Positions 42,586-51,164 of a stretch of DNA of 64,000 nt are shown one piece after another; position 1 is the stretch's first letter, and every line of letters starts with the position of its first letter. The notes under the pieces are model-generated. The model had not been told where the DNA came from, made no database searches, and worked only from the letters and a program-made list of their open reading frames with translations. Source of the stretch: Porcincola sp945869225 (GTDB taxonomy: Bacteria; Bacillota; Clostridia; Lachnospirales; Lachnospiraceae); NCBI RefSeq assembly GCF_052118625.1, contig NZ_JBQKGW010000003.1, forward strand, positions 152,160 to 216,159, given 5' to 3'. The translations under genes were made by a program, and so were the position numbers.

Positions 42586-44930
42586 GATACATATTTGAAA
42601 ATCTGAAGCAGTACTGGCGTTCTGTACTGCTTCTCGCTGTGCTTTTGGTTGTCCAGGGCTTCTGCGAGATGTCCATGCCGCAGTACACGCAGAACATCAT
42701 CGATGTGGGCATCCAGAACAAAGGGCTTGAGCACATCACACCGTCCAGCATCACGGCCGGGGAGTTTGAGGCGGCACAGATCTTTATGGACGATGCGCAG
42801 AAGCGGGAGTGGACGGATGCCTATGAGAAAGACGGGAGCCACTATTCCCTTCAGAGCCTCAGCGGAGAGAAGCTGAAGGAGCTGGATGAAGACCTCCTGA
42901 TGCCGCTGGTGATGGCTTACCAGCTCGGGCATATGCCGGAGGAATCGTTCCGCACGATGATGAAGACCCAGGCAGAGAATGCGCTTCAGTCACAGAAGCT
43001 GAAGGGAGCGCTTCTGGATGCCGCAAAAAAGCAGGCAGACCGGCTGAATTCAATGTCAGCGAAGGAAATCGCCGAGGCATATGGTCTGGACATCACCACT
43101 TTCGAGGCGGAGGATGAAAAAGGAAATATATCCACATATGTCGATGTAAGACCGGCAATTCAGAAGATGATTGACAGCGGTCAGATGAGCGAAGACAGCC
43201 TCAGCCAGATGAAGAAGCAGATCACGGACACCATCAGCCAGACAGGTTCCCAGACCATGCGTGCGATGGCGATCCGGTATGCCGCGGAGGCGGACAAGGC
43301 CGCCGGGATCGATGTCGACAAGATACAGAAGCAGTATCTGTGGCTCAGCGGCGGAAGGATGATTCTGATGGCACTTCTGATGGGGGCTGCCGCCGTGGCT
43401 GTATCATTTGTCGCATCCAGGGTCGGCGCCGGTGTCGGGAGAGACCTTCGCCTGAAGGTTTTCGGGAATGTCATCGGGTACTCGAACGCAGAGATGGATC
43501 ACTTCCAGACCTCCTCCCTGATTACCAGGGCGACCAATGATGTCCAGCAGGTTCAGATGGTTACGACGATGATGCTCCGGATGGTGCTCTATGCGCCGGT
43601 GCTGGCGGTGTGGGGAATCGTGAAGGTCTACCAGTCCCACGCTAACATGAGCTGGGTGATTCTGCTGGGGATCGCGGTGATCGTGGGCATCATCCTCACG
43701 CTTGTGGTGCTGGCGATGCCGAAGTTCAAGAGCATGCAGAAGCTTGTGGACAAGCTGAACCTGGTTTCCAGGGAGATCCTGACCGGACTGATGGTGGTTC
43801 GGGCATTCGGAAGGGAGAAGACAGAGGAAAAGCGCTTTGACGACGCCAACACCGATCTGATGCGCACACAGCTCTTCACGAACCGCGTCATGACCTTCAT
43901 GATGCCGTCAATGATGTTCGTCATGAGCGGACTCGGCGTTCTGATCACCTGGGTGGCTGCGCACCGCGTCGATGCCGGGACTCTCCAGGTCGGCGCCATG
44001 ACCTCCTTCATCACCTATGCGATGATCATCATCTCCTCATTCATGATTCTGACTGCGATGTCGATCATCCTGCCGCGCGCAGGCGTCGCGGCGGAGCGGA
44101 TCCATGAAGTGACATCCACAAAATCCTCAATTGAGAACCCGGAGCATGAGGAGATTCCGCAGGAGAAGAAAGGGGTTGTGAGGTTCGATCATGTGAACTT
44201 CCGCTATCCCGGCGCGGAAATGGATGCCCTTCACGATATTACATTCACGGCAAGACCGGGCGAGACGACAGCCATCATCGGAAGCACAGGTTCCGGCAAG
44301 AGTACGCTGGTGAATCTGATTCCGCGCTTCTACGATGTCACAGAGGGATCGATCACGGTGGACGGAGTTGACATCCGAAAACGGGATCTCCATGATCTGC
44401 GGGCGGAGATCGGGTTTGTGCCGCAGAAGGGGACCTTGTTCTCCGGGACGGTTGCCTCCAATATCCGGTTCGGAAGACCAGACGCGCCGGATGAGGCGGT
44501 CAAGCGTGCGGCTCAGATCGCACAGGCGGACGATTTCATCATGGAGAAGGAGGACCAGTACAACAGCTTCATTTCCCAGGGCGGCGGCAATGTGTCAGGC
44601 GGCCAGAAACAGCGGCTTTCGATTGCGAGGGCGATTGCGAAGAATCCGCTGGTACTGGTTTTCGACGACAGCTTTTCGGCGCTTGACATGAAGACAGACG
44701 CGAGGCTGCGGGCGAAGCTTTCCGAGGAAGAGAAGACCGTGACAAAGATCATTGTTGCGCAGAGGGTCAGCACCATTCTGAGCGCGGACCAGATTCTGGT
44801 ACTCGATGAGGGAAGGCTGGTCGGCTGCGGGACGCATACGCAGCTGCTTGATTCATGCGAGGTTTACAGGCAGATCGCTGCGTCTCAGCTTTCGCAGAAG
44901 GAACTGGAGGAAACGCGCCATGCAGAATAA
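42582..44930 (+). CDS. ABC exporter half-transporter with a degenerate ATPase site
   Basis: ATG at 42582 overlaps the MarR stop. The 782-residue protein has a type I exporter membrane domain whose first and second helices are separated by about 210 hydrophilic residues (about 45-255), an unusually large outside loop, then the remaining helices and a nucleotide-binding domain. Walker A is GSTGSGKST (K574), the signature is VSGGQ, and Walker B is VLVFDDSFSALD, in which the catalytic Glu is Asp (D696). It pairs with the next gene as a heterodimer in which only one ATP site is fully catalytic, as in BmrCD/TM287-288-type drug exporters. Confidence 0.92.
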   Translation: MRYIFENLKQYWRSVLLLAVLLVVQGFCEMSMPQYTQNIIDVGIQNKGLEHITPSSITAGEFEAAQIFMDDAQKREWTDAYEKDGSHYSLQSLSGEKLKELDEDLLMPLVMAYQLGHMPEESFRTMMKTQAENALQSQKLKGALLDAAKKQADRLNSMSAKEIAEAYGLDITTFEAEDEKGNISTYVDVRPAIQKMIDSGQMSEDSLSQMKKQITDTISQTGSQTMRAMAIRYAAEADKAAGIDVDKIQKQYLWLSGGRMILMALLMGAAAVAVSFVASRVGAGVGRDLRLKVFGNVIGYSNAEMDHFQTSSLITRATNDVQQVQMVTTMMLRMVLYAPVLAVWGIVKVYQSHANMSWVILLGIAVIVGIILTLVVLAMPKFKSMQKLVDKLNLVSREILTGLMVVRAFGREKTEEKRFDDANTDLMRTQLFTNRVMTFMMPSMMFVMSGLGVLITWVAAHRVDAGTLQVGAMTSFITYAMIIISSFMILTAMSIILPRAGVAAERIHEVTSTKSSIENPEHEEIPQEKKGVVRFDHVNFRYPGAEMDALHDITFTARPGETTAIIGSTGSGKSTLVNLIPRFYDVTEGSITVDGVDIRKRDLHDLRAEIGFVPQKGTLFSGTVASNIRFGRPDAPDEAVKRAAQIAQADDFIMEKEDQYNSFISQGGGNVSGGQKQRLSIARAIAKNPLVLVFDDSFSALDMKTDARLRAKLSEEEKTVTKIIVAQRVSTILSADQILVLDEGRLVGCGTHTQLLDSCEVYRQIAASQLSQKELEETRHAE

Positions 44931-46995
44931 ATATAGAAAGAACAGGCCCTCCGGATTCGGAAGAGGCTCTGAGGAAGAGGCAGCAAAGCGCGCAAAGGAG
45001 CAGCAGCTGGAGGAATTCCGGAAGAGGCAGCGCGCTTCTGCGCCCAAGCACGGACCAGGTCGGAACCAGGTGGTTGAAAAGCCAAAGGACTTCAGGGGCT
45101 CGTTCGGAAAGCTCCTGCGTTATATGGGGCGGTACAAGGCGGCTGTCTTCGCAGTCATGATCTTTGCCGCTGTCTCGACGGTGTTCAATGTGTTCGGCCC
45201 GAAGATCATGGGCCATGCGACAACGGAGCTGGCGCAGGGGCTGATGCGGAAGGTGCAGGGGACCGGCGGAATCGATTTCGGAAAGATCGGACGGATTCTG
45301 CTCTGGACACTCGGCCTGTATCTGGCATCGGCTGTCTTCAGTCTGGTCCAGGGCTGGATCATGACGTCGGTCAGCCAGAAGGTCGCCTACCGGATGCGCC
45401 GGGAGATTGTGGAGAAGATCGACCGGATGCCGATGAAGTATTTTGAGAGCCGGCCGTACGGCGATGTCCTCTCGCGGATCACGAACGATGTCGATACGCT
45501 CGGGACCGGCCTGAACCAGAGCATCACGATGATCATCACCTCCATCGCGACCCTTGTGGGGGTCGTTGTGATGATGCTCACCATATCCCCGGTGATGACC
45601 CTGATTGCGGTGGTCGTGATTCCGGTATCCGGTGTGCTGGTTGCCTTCATCGTGAAGAAATCGCAGAAGTATTTCATGCGGCAGCAGGAATCACTCGGGA
45701 TGATCAACGGGCAGATTGAGGAGGATTTCTCCGGCCAGCTGGTCATCAAGGCCTTCAACCGGGAGAATGTCGTCCTGAGTGAATTCGGGAAGACAAACAA
45801 TGATCTCTATGACTCAGCGTGGAAGTCGCAGTTCATATCCGGTGTCATGATGCCGGTCATGAATTTCATCAGCTATCTTGGGTATGCAGGAGTCGCGATC
45901 TCGGGTGGACTTCTTGCCATCCGCGGCGTGATCGGTGTCGGAGATATCCAGGCGTTCATCCAGTATGTCGGGAACATCAAACAGCCGCTGGCACAGATGG
46001 CGCAGGTGATGAACCAGGTGCAGTCGATGACGGCTGCAGCGGAGCGTGTGTTCGAGTTTCTGGATGAGGAGGAGGAAACCGGGCTTCCTGACAGCCAGGA
46101 TGCCGAAGAAACACAGGAGCACAAATCGGCTGAGCATACGAAACAGACCAACGTGCAGGACACAGCGGCCGGTGGAAGGAACCATGCCGGTGCGGCGGGA
46201 CAGACGATCAAAAGGGATAAGAGCGTAGAGCAGACGGTCCTGCCGGGGAAGGTCTCAGGAAAAGTGGATTTCGACCATGTCCGTTTCGGATACAATCCGG
46301 ATCAGGTCATCATCAATGACTTTACAGCCCATGTAGAGCCTGGGCAGAAGATCGCCATTGTCGGGCCGACGGGTGCCGGCAAGACGACCATTGTCAAGCT
46401 TTTGATGCGTTTCTACGATGTCAGCAGCGGTTCCATCAGCCTGGACGGCAGGGATATCAGAAGCTTTGACCGGCATGAGCTGAGGGATCATTTTGCCATG
46501 GTCCTGCAGGATACATGGCTGTTCGCCGGAACAATACGGGAAAACATCCGCTATGGCAGACTGAATGCGACAGATGAGGAAGTCGAAGCGGCTGCGAAGG
46601 CGGCCTACGTCGATCACTTTATCCGCACCCTCCCGGGCGGGTATGATATGGTGCTGAACGAGGATGCGACAAATGTGTCCCAGGGACAGAAGCAGCTTCT
46701 CACCATTGCGCGGGCTATGCTTGCAGACCGCAGTGTGCTGATTCTGGACGAGGCGACCTCTTCCGTCGATACCCGGACAGAGCAGCTGATTCAGAGCGCC
46801 ATGGACCGTCTGATGAAGGGCAGGACAAGCTTTGTGATCGCGCACAGACTGTCAACCATCCGCAATGCGGACCTGATCCTTGTCCTGAATCACGGCGATA
46901 TCGTCGAGCAGGGGACACATGAGGAGCTTCTCGAAAGACAGGGATTCTATGCGGACCTGTACAACTCCCAGTTTGCTCAGGGCGCGGAGGCGTAA
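44920..46995 (+). CDS. ABC exporter half-transporter with the consensus ATPase site
   Basis: ATG at 44920 overlaps the first subunit's end by 11 bases and follows CTGGAGG. The 691-residue protein has a charged N-terminal tail of about 60 residues, six membrane helices, a Ser/Glu/Lys-rich spacer before the nucleotide-binding domain (about 385-440) and an intact ATPase: K488 in GPTGAGKTT, signature VSQGQKQ and Walker B ILDEATSSVD with catalytic E611. With the preceding subunit it should form an exporter of drugs, lipids or peptides under MarR control. Confidence 0.92.
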   Translation: MQNKYRKNRPSGFGRGSEEEAAKRAKEQQLEEFRKRQRASAPKHGPGRNQVVEKPKDFRGSFGKLLRYMGRYKAAVFAVMIFAAVSTVFNVFGPKIMGHATTELAQGLMRKVQGTGGIDFGKIGRILLWTLGLYLASAVFSLVQGWIMTSVSQKVAYRMRREIVEKIDRMPMKYFESRPYGDVLSRITNDVDTLGTGLNQSITMIITSIATLVGVVVMMLTISPVMTLIAVVVIPVSGVLVAFIVKKSQKYFMRQQESLGMINGQIEEDFSGQLVIKAFNRENVVLSEFGKTNNDLYDSAWKSQFISGVMMPVMNFISYLGYAGVAISGGLLAIRGVIGVGDIQAFIQYVGNIKQPLAQMAQVMNQVQSMTAAAERVFEFLDEEEETGLPDSQDAEETQEHKSAEHTKQTNVQDTAAGGRNHAGAAGQTIKRDKSVEQTVLPGKVSGKVDFDHVRFGYNPDQVIINDFTAHVEPGQKIAIVGPTGAGKTTIVKLLMRFYDVSSGSISLDGRDIRSFDRHELRDHFAMVLQDTWLFAGTIRENIRYGRLNATDEEVEAAAKAAYVDHFIRTLPGGYDMVLNEDATNVSQGQKQLLTIARAMLADRSVLILDEATSSVDTRTEQLIQSAMDRLMKGRTSFVIAHRLSTIRNADLILVLNHGDIVEQGTHEELLERQGFYADLYNSQFAQGAEA

Positions 46996-47076
46996 CAGAC
47001 GTGGAGGCGTGAAACTGCCGGCAGATCAGCAGATTCTCTGAGCGTGCATGGCCGAAACTGACAGCCGGAAGAGGAT

Positions 47077-47133
47077 GGCAGGGCACAGGCAGGTTCCGGA
47101 TACGGAACTTCTGCTTGACAGCCCTGCCGTTTT
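47077..47133 (+). terminator. Two-armed terminator structure of the exporter operon
   Basis: GGCAGGGC (47077-47084) pairs with GCCCTGCC (47121-47128). Inside it GTTCCG and CGGAAC form a second hairpin, and GTTTTCG follows. Confidence 0.6.
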
Positions 47134-47144
47134 CGTGTTACCAT
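47115..47144 (+). promoter_or_regulatory. Promoter of the amino acid importer
   Basis: TTGACA (47115-47120) and TACCAT (47139-47144), 18 bases apart; the -35 lies inside the terminator stem. A perfect palindrome GCCTGCATGCAGGC follows at 47215-47228 in the leader. Confidence 0.5.
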
Positions 47145-47289
47145 CACGTCCATGATGCTTTAGCGTGGTAAAGCAATAAAGTGATTGCGGGGCCGATCGT
47201 ATGACACCATACATGCCTGCATGCAGGCGGTACCGGGAGTGATTGGCACGGAATCCAATACATGATGCAGGACATCAGGAGGAGTGGCG

Positions 47290-48192
47290 ATGATGAAGAA
47301 AAGGATTCTGGCAGGTGTACTGAGTGCGGCGATGGCTGTTTCGATGTCTTTCACGATGGCCTATGCGGGGGAGACGGAAGCAGTCTCCGGGACAGAGGCT
47401 GCTGCGAATGCGGACGGGCTGGCGACAGAGGGCAAGTTTGTTGTCGGCTTTGATGCCGAGTATCCGCCGTACGGATATATGGACGATAATGGCGATTATA
47501 CGGGCTTTGACCTGGAACTGGCCCAGGCAGTCTGTGATCTGGAGGGCTGGGAGCTGGTCAAGACACCGATTGACTGGGACTCCAAGGACATGGAGCTCAA
47601 TTCCGGCAACATCGACTGCATCTGGAACGGCTTCACGATGAACGGGCGGGAAGACTCCTATACGTTCTCTGTACCGTATGTCAATAACAGCCAGGTCATC
47701 GTGACAGCAGATGATTCCGGCATCAATTCGCTGGCCGATCTGGCGGGCAAGACGGTCGGTGTTCAGGCGGATTCTGCGGCCCTGGCACTGCTCAGCAAGG
47801 ATGGGGATCAGGCAGACCTGGCGGAGACCTTCGGAGATCTCCAGCAGTTCGCGGATTACAATACAGCCTTCACGGAACTGATGGCCGGTTCTCTCGATGC
47901 GGTCGCCATTGACATCGGGGTCGCGCAGTACCAGATCAACGGACGGGACGGATACAAGATCCTGGATGAGTATCTGAATGCAGAACAGTATGCGGTCGGA
48001 TTCAAGAAGGGGAACACTGCATTGTGCGATACGGTCAACAAGGATCTCAAGACGCTGCTGGATAATGGAACCTTCGACAAGATTGCGAAGAAATATGAAG
48101 GCCAGGGCGTCGATCCTACGATGCTTTGCCTCCGGGAGAGCTTTGGTGAAGCTTCAACCGAGGCTGAGACCGAGGCACAGACTGAAGCCTGA
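47290..48192 (+). CDS. Polar amino acid ABC transporter, substrate-binding protein
   Basis: ATG at 47290 is seven bases after AGGAGG. The 300-residue protein has a signal peptide (cleavage near AYAGE), a short spacer and the SBP_bac_3 fold: VVGFDAEYPPYGYMDDNGDYTGFDLELAQAVC, NSGNIDCIWNGFTMNGRE with ligand-contacting Arg, VGVQADSAA, and YAVGFKKGNTALCDTVNKDL. The end is a Thr/Glu/Ala tail (EAETEAQTEA). No lipobox is visible, so how it stays at the membrane is unclear. Ligand is a polar amino acid; cystine, glutamine and histidine are all possible. Confidence 0.9.
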   Translation: MMKKRILAGVLSAAMAVSMSFTMAYAGETEAVSGTEAAANADGLATEGKFVVGFDAEYPPYGYMDDNGDYTGFDLELAQAVCDLEGWELVKTPIDWDSKDMELNSGNIDCIWNGFTMNGREDSYTFSVPYVNNSQVIVTADDSGINSLADLAGKTVGVQADSAALALLSKDGDQADLAETFGDLQQFADYNTAFTELMAGSLDAVAIDIGVAQYQINGRDGYKILDEYLNAEQYAVGFKKGNTALCDTVNKDLKTLLDNGTFDKIAKKYEGQGVDPTMLCLRESFGEASTEAETEAQTEA

Positions 48193-48226
48193 AAGTTGAC
48201 AGGGCAAGCAGAAAGATGGACAGTAT

Positions 48227-48266
48227 CTGACGCAGAAAAACGGCTGCGGCCGCTTTTCTGCGTCAG
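48227..48266 (+). terminator. Long stem between binding protein and permease genes
   Basis: CTGACGCAGAAAA and TTTTCTGCGTCAG are perfect 13-base arms around a GC-rich loop. No long T run follows, so it may be a partial terminator or mRNA-stabilising structure. Confidence 0.6.
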
Positions 48267-48290
48267 TTCTTGTGTTCAGCAGGAGGATAT

Positions 48291-48944
48291 ATGAGTTTTC
48301 AGGTCATGATGATGCAGCTCGGGCAGGGTATGCTGAAGTCAATGGGAATCTTTTTCCTGACGCTTCTGTTTTCGCTGCCGCTGGGGCTTCTTGTAGCACT
48401 GTGCCGCATGAGCAAAAGCGGCATTCTCCGGACAATCATGCGTGTGTACATCTCGATTATGCGCGGAACCCCTCTGATGCTGCAGCTGCTCGCCGTTTAT
48501 TTCGGGCCTTATTATCTGTTCGGGGCCAAGCTGGGGAAAAACTGGAGATTCTCGGCAATCATTATCGCATTCGCGGTGAACTACGCCGCATACTTTGCGG
48601 AAATCTACCGCTCAGGAATCGGTTCCATGCCAGCCGGTCAGTACGAGGCGGCCAGACTGCTCGGCTACTCAAAGTCCGGAACCTTCCTGCGGATCATCTT
48701 TCCTCAGGTGATCAAGCGGATCCTTCCGGCCATTACGAACGAAGTGATCACCCTGATCAAGGACACATCTCTCTCCTTCTCACTGGCCTATGCAGAGATG
48801 TTCACCATCGCGAAGCAGATCGCCGCGAAGGAAACTTCCTTTATGCCGTTCCTCGCGGCAGCGCTGTTCTACTATGTGTTCAATGCCATTGTCGCCTTCG
48901 CGATGGAACGCATTGAGAAAGCGATGAATTACTATTCGGTATAA
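48291..48944 (+). CDS. Polar amino acid ABC transporter, permease
   Basis: ATG at 48291 after AGGAGGATAT. The 217-residue protein has five membrane helices and the HisM/GlnP-type EAA loop (YEAARLLGYSKSGTFLRIIFPQVIKRILP) that docks on the ATPase. Opening TLLFSLPLGLLVALCRMS and RGTPLMLQL are typical of the family. It forms a homodimeric channel with the following ATPase. Confidence 0.93.
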   Translation: MSFQVMMMQLGQGMLKSMGIFFLTLLFSLPLGLLVALCRMSKSGILRTIMRVYISIMRGTPLMLQLLAVYFGPYYLFGAKLGKNWRFSAIIIAFAVNYAAYFAEIYRSGIGSMPAGQYEAARLLGYSKSGTFLRIIFPQVIKRILPAITNEVITLIKDTSLSFSLAYAEMFTIAKQIAAKETSFMPFLAAALFYYVFNAIVAFAMERIEKAMNYYSV

Positions 48945-48962
48945 GGCAGAAAGGAGAAGAGC

Positions 48963-49721
48963 ATGGCACTTCTGGAAATGAAAAATATCCGGAAATCCTT
49001 CGGAGATCTCGAGGTGATCCGGGACATCTCCCTTCGTGTGGATGAGGGAGAGGTTCTCTCCATCATCGGGCCCTCCGGATCCGGCAAATCGACAATGCTC
49101 CGCTGCGCGGCCATGCTGGAGACCATCGACTCCGGTGAGATCTGGTACATGGGCGAGCGGGTGGCCTGGGCGGACGGACATGGCGGACTGCACTATCCGA
49201 AGAAGGCGGAGCTGAAGAAGGTACGTTCCTGTTTCGGACTTGTGTTTCAGAATTTCAATCTGTTCCCGCATTTCTCTGTCATCAAGAATATTACAGATGC
49301 GCCGATTCACAATCAGAAGCGCGACAGAGACGAAGTCTATGCAGAGGCGAAGGAGCTCCTCGCGAAAATGGGGCTTTCGGACAAGGCTGATGCTTATCCG
49401 TGTCAGCTCTCCGGCGGTCAGTGCCAGCGTGTCGCCATCGCACGCGCACTGGCGCTGAACCCGAAGATCCTCTACTTTGACGAGCCGACCTCCGCACTTG
49501 ACCCGGAGCTGACCGGGGAGGTGCTGAAGGTCATCAAGTCTCTGGTGGATCTGCACATCGCGATGGTGATTGTCACGCATGAGATGAACTTTGCGCGCGA
49601 AATTTCAGACCACGTCATGTTCATGGACAAGGGCATCGTGGAGGTGGAGGGCAGCGCCGAGTCTGTTTTCAATACAGACAACGCGAGAATGCAGGCCTTC
49701 CTTGGAAAACTCAGGCACTGA
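48963..49721 (+). CDS. Polar amino acid ABC transporter, ATPase
   Basis: ATG at 48963 after AGGAGAAG. The 252-residue protein has Walker A GPSGSGKST, the Q loop FQNFNLFPH, signature LSGGQCQRVAIARAL, Walker B ILYFDEPTSALDPE and the switch histidine in VIVTHEMNFA. It energises uptake for the two preceding genes. A strong terminator ends the three-gene operon. Confidence 0.95.
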   Translation: MALLEMKNIRKSFGDLEVIRDISLRVDEGEVLSIIGPSGSGKSTMLRCAAMLETIDSGEIWYMGERVAWADGHGGLHYPKKAELKKVRSCFGLVFQNFNLFPHFSVIKNITDAPIHNQKRDRDEVYAEAKELLAKMGLSDKADAYPCQLSGGQCQRVAIARALALNPKILYFDEPTSALDPELTGEVLKVIKSLVDLHIAMVIVTHEMNFAREISDHVMFMDKGIVEVEGSAESVFNTDNARMQAFLGKLRH

Positions 49722-49754
49722 TGCAGCAGTTCTATGAAAATCAGACAGGGCACA

Positions 49755-49790
49755 GCGCCTGCGGTAGAAAAGACCGCAGGCGCTTTTTTT
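49755..49790 (+). terminator. Terminator of the amino acid importer operon
   Basis: GCGCCTGCGGT-agaaaag-ACCGCAGGCGC followed by seven T. Confidence 0.93.
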
Positions 49791-49855
49791 ATGAAGACGA
49801 CCGCTCATCATCGAATGCGGAGTCCGAGATGAAGGCGGCCGTGACAGTCTGCCCC

Positions 49856-49884
49856 TTGCAACCTTCTTGAGGATGTACTATAAT
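49856..49884 (+). promoter_or_regulatory. Promoter of the CobW-type GTPase genes
   Basis: TTGCAA (49856-49861) and TATAAT (49879-49884), 17 bases apart. Confidence 0.8.
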
Positions 49885-49980
49885 GCCGTTTGATTGAGCA
49901 CAATTAGTCTGTATGAACGAGCGCCGTGCCCGAAGCAGGGCAGAGGTATCATGGCGCAGGTTGAAGAAAAGAGGAAAAGC

Positions 49981-51111
49981 ATGGCAAAGATTGACATCAT
50001 TTCAGGATTTCTCGGCGCAGGAAAGACCACGCTGATCAAGAAACTGATCAAGGAAGTGTTTGCGGGACAGAAGGTTGTCCTGATCGAAAACGAATTTGGC
50101 GAGATTGGCATCGATGGCGGGTTTCTGAAGGACGCAGGCATCGAGATTACGGAGATGAATTCGGGCTGTATCTGCTGCTCGCTGGTCGGCGATTTCGGAA
50201 GAGCCCTGAAGAAGGTTGTGGAGGAGTACCATCCGGATCATATTCTGATCGAACCGTCTGGTGTGGGCAAGCTTTCGGACGTCCGCCGGGCCATCGAGAA
50301 GGAAGCGGAGGAGTGCAGTCTCGAGATCGGCTCTCTGGTCACCGTTGCGGATGTAAAGAAGGTCCGTATGTATATGAAGAACTTCGGCGAGTTCTACAAC
50401 AACCAGATTGAGAGCGCCGGGACGATCATTCTTTCCAGAACTCAGCTTGTCGACCAGAAGAAGCTTGATGAGGCGATCGCGATGATCCGCGAGAAGAACC
50501 CGGACGCCACCATCATCACCACACCTTGGGATCAGCTCTCCGGGAAGACCATTCATGACGCGATGGAGAAGTCTGTCTCGCTTGCGGACCAGCTGATGGC
50601 AGAGTACAAAGCGGCTCATCCGGATGAAGAAGACGAGGACGACGACGACCACGACGAAGCGTGCTGCGGCCATGATCATGAGCATCATCATGATCACCAT
50701 GATCACGACGACCACGATCATGATCATGATGAAGCGTGCTGCGGTCATGAGCACCACCACGACCATGACCATGACGGGGAATGCTGCGGCCATGAGCATC
50801 ATCATCACCATCACCACGGCCATGATGCGGATGAGGTCTTCACGAGCTGGGGAAGAGAGACAGCGAAGAAGTATACGGATGACCAGATCCGCAGCATTCT
50901 GAAGACTTTGTCGGAGTCCGATGAGAACAGCTATGGCATCATTCTCCGCGCAAAGGGTATGGTTCCGAGAGCGGATGGCACCTGGATCAACTTCGACATG
51001 GTTCCGGAGGAGAGCGAGGTCCGCGACGGCGCTGCGGACTACACAGGCCGTCTGTGCGTCATCGGGTCGAAGCTGAATGAAGAGAAAATTGCGGAGCTGT
51101 TTGGCGTCTGA
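49981..51111 (+). CDS. COG0523 (CobW-type) GTPase with a His/Cys-rich loop
   Basis: ATG at 49981 after AGAGGAA gives a protein that opens directly with the P-loop, as usual for the family; ATG 49951 would add ten residues. The 376-residue protein has Walker A SGFLGAGKTT, the metal-binding C63-I-C-C66 in the GCICC motif, a base motif SRTQLVDQ in place of NKxD, and a CobW C-terminal domain (about 285-376). Between them, at about residues 217-285, lies a stretch of mostly His, Asp and Glu with three CCGH units. COG0523 proteins are nucleotide-driven metallochaperones for Zn, Co, Fe or Ni. The metal is unknown. Confidence 0.9.
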   Translation: MAKIDIISGFLGAGKTTLIKKLIKEVFAGQKVVLIENEFGEIGIDGGFLKDAGIEITEMNSGCICCSLVGDFGRALKKVVEEYHPDHILIEPSGVGKLSDVRRAIEKEAEECSLEIGSLVTVADVKKVRMYMKNFGEFYNNQIESAGTIILSRTQLVDQKKLDEAIAMIREKNPDATIITTPWDQLSGKTIHDAMEKSVSLADQLMAEYKAAHPDEEDEDDDDHDEACCGHDHEHHHDHHDHDDHDHDHDEACCGHEHHHDHDHDGECCGHEHHHHHHHGHDADEVFTSWGRETAKKYTDDQIRSILKTLSESDENSYGIILRAKGMVPRADGTWINFDMVPEESEVRDGAADYTGRLCVIGSKLNEEKIAELFGV

Positions 51112-51164
51112 GGACGTCCTGTGAAGAAGCAGCAGAACACGAATCGAACATTGGAGTAAATGAT

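Noticed and set aside
47150..47289. T-box or amino acid riboswitch in the importer leader
   Set aside because: The leader is short and contains neither the T-box sequence nor a specifier-loop arrangement; only a simple palindrome is visible.
50002..50823. Reverse-strand frame with a Met/Val-rich 'membrane' start opposite the His-rich loop
   Set aside because: The Met/Val pattern is only the complement of the CAT/GAC codons of the His/Asp loop.
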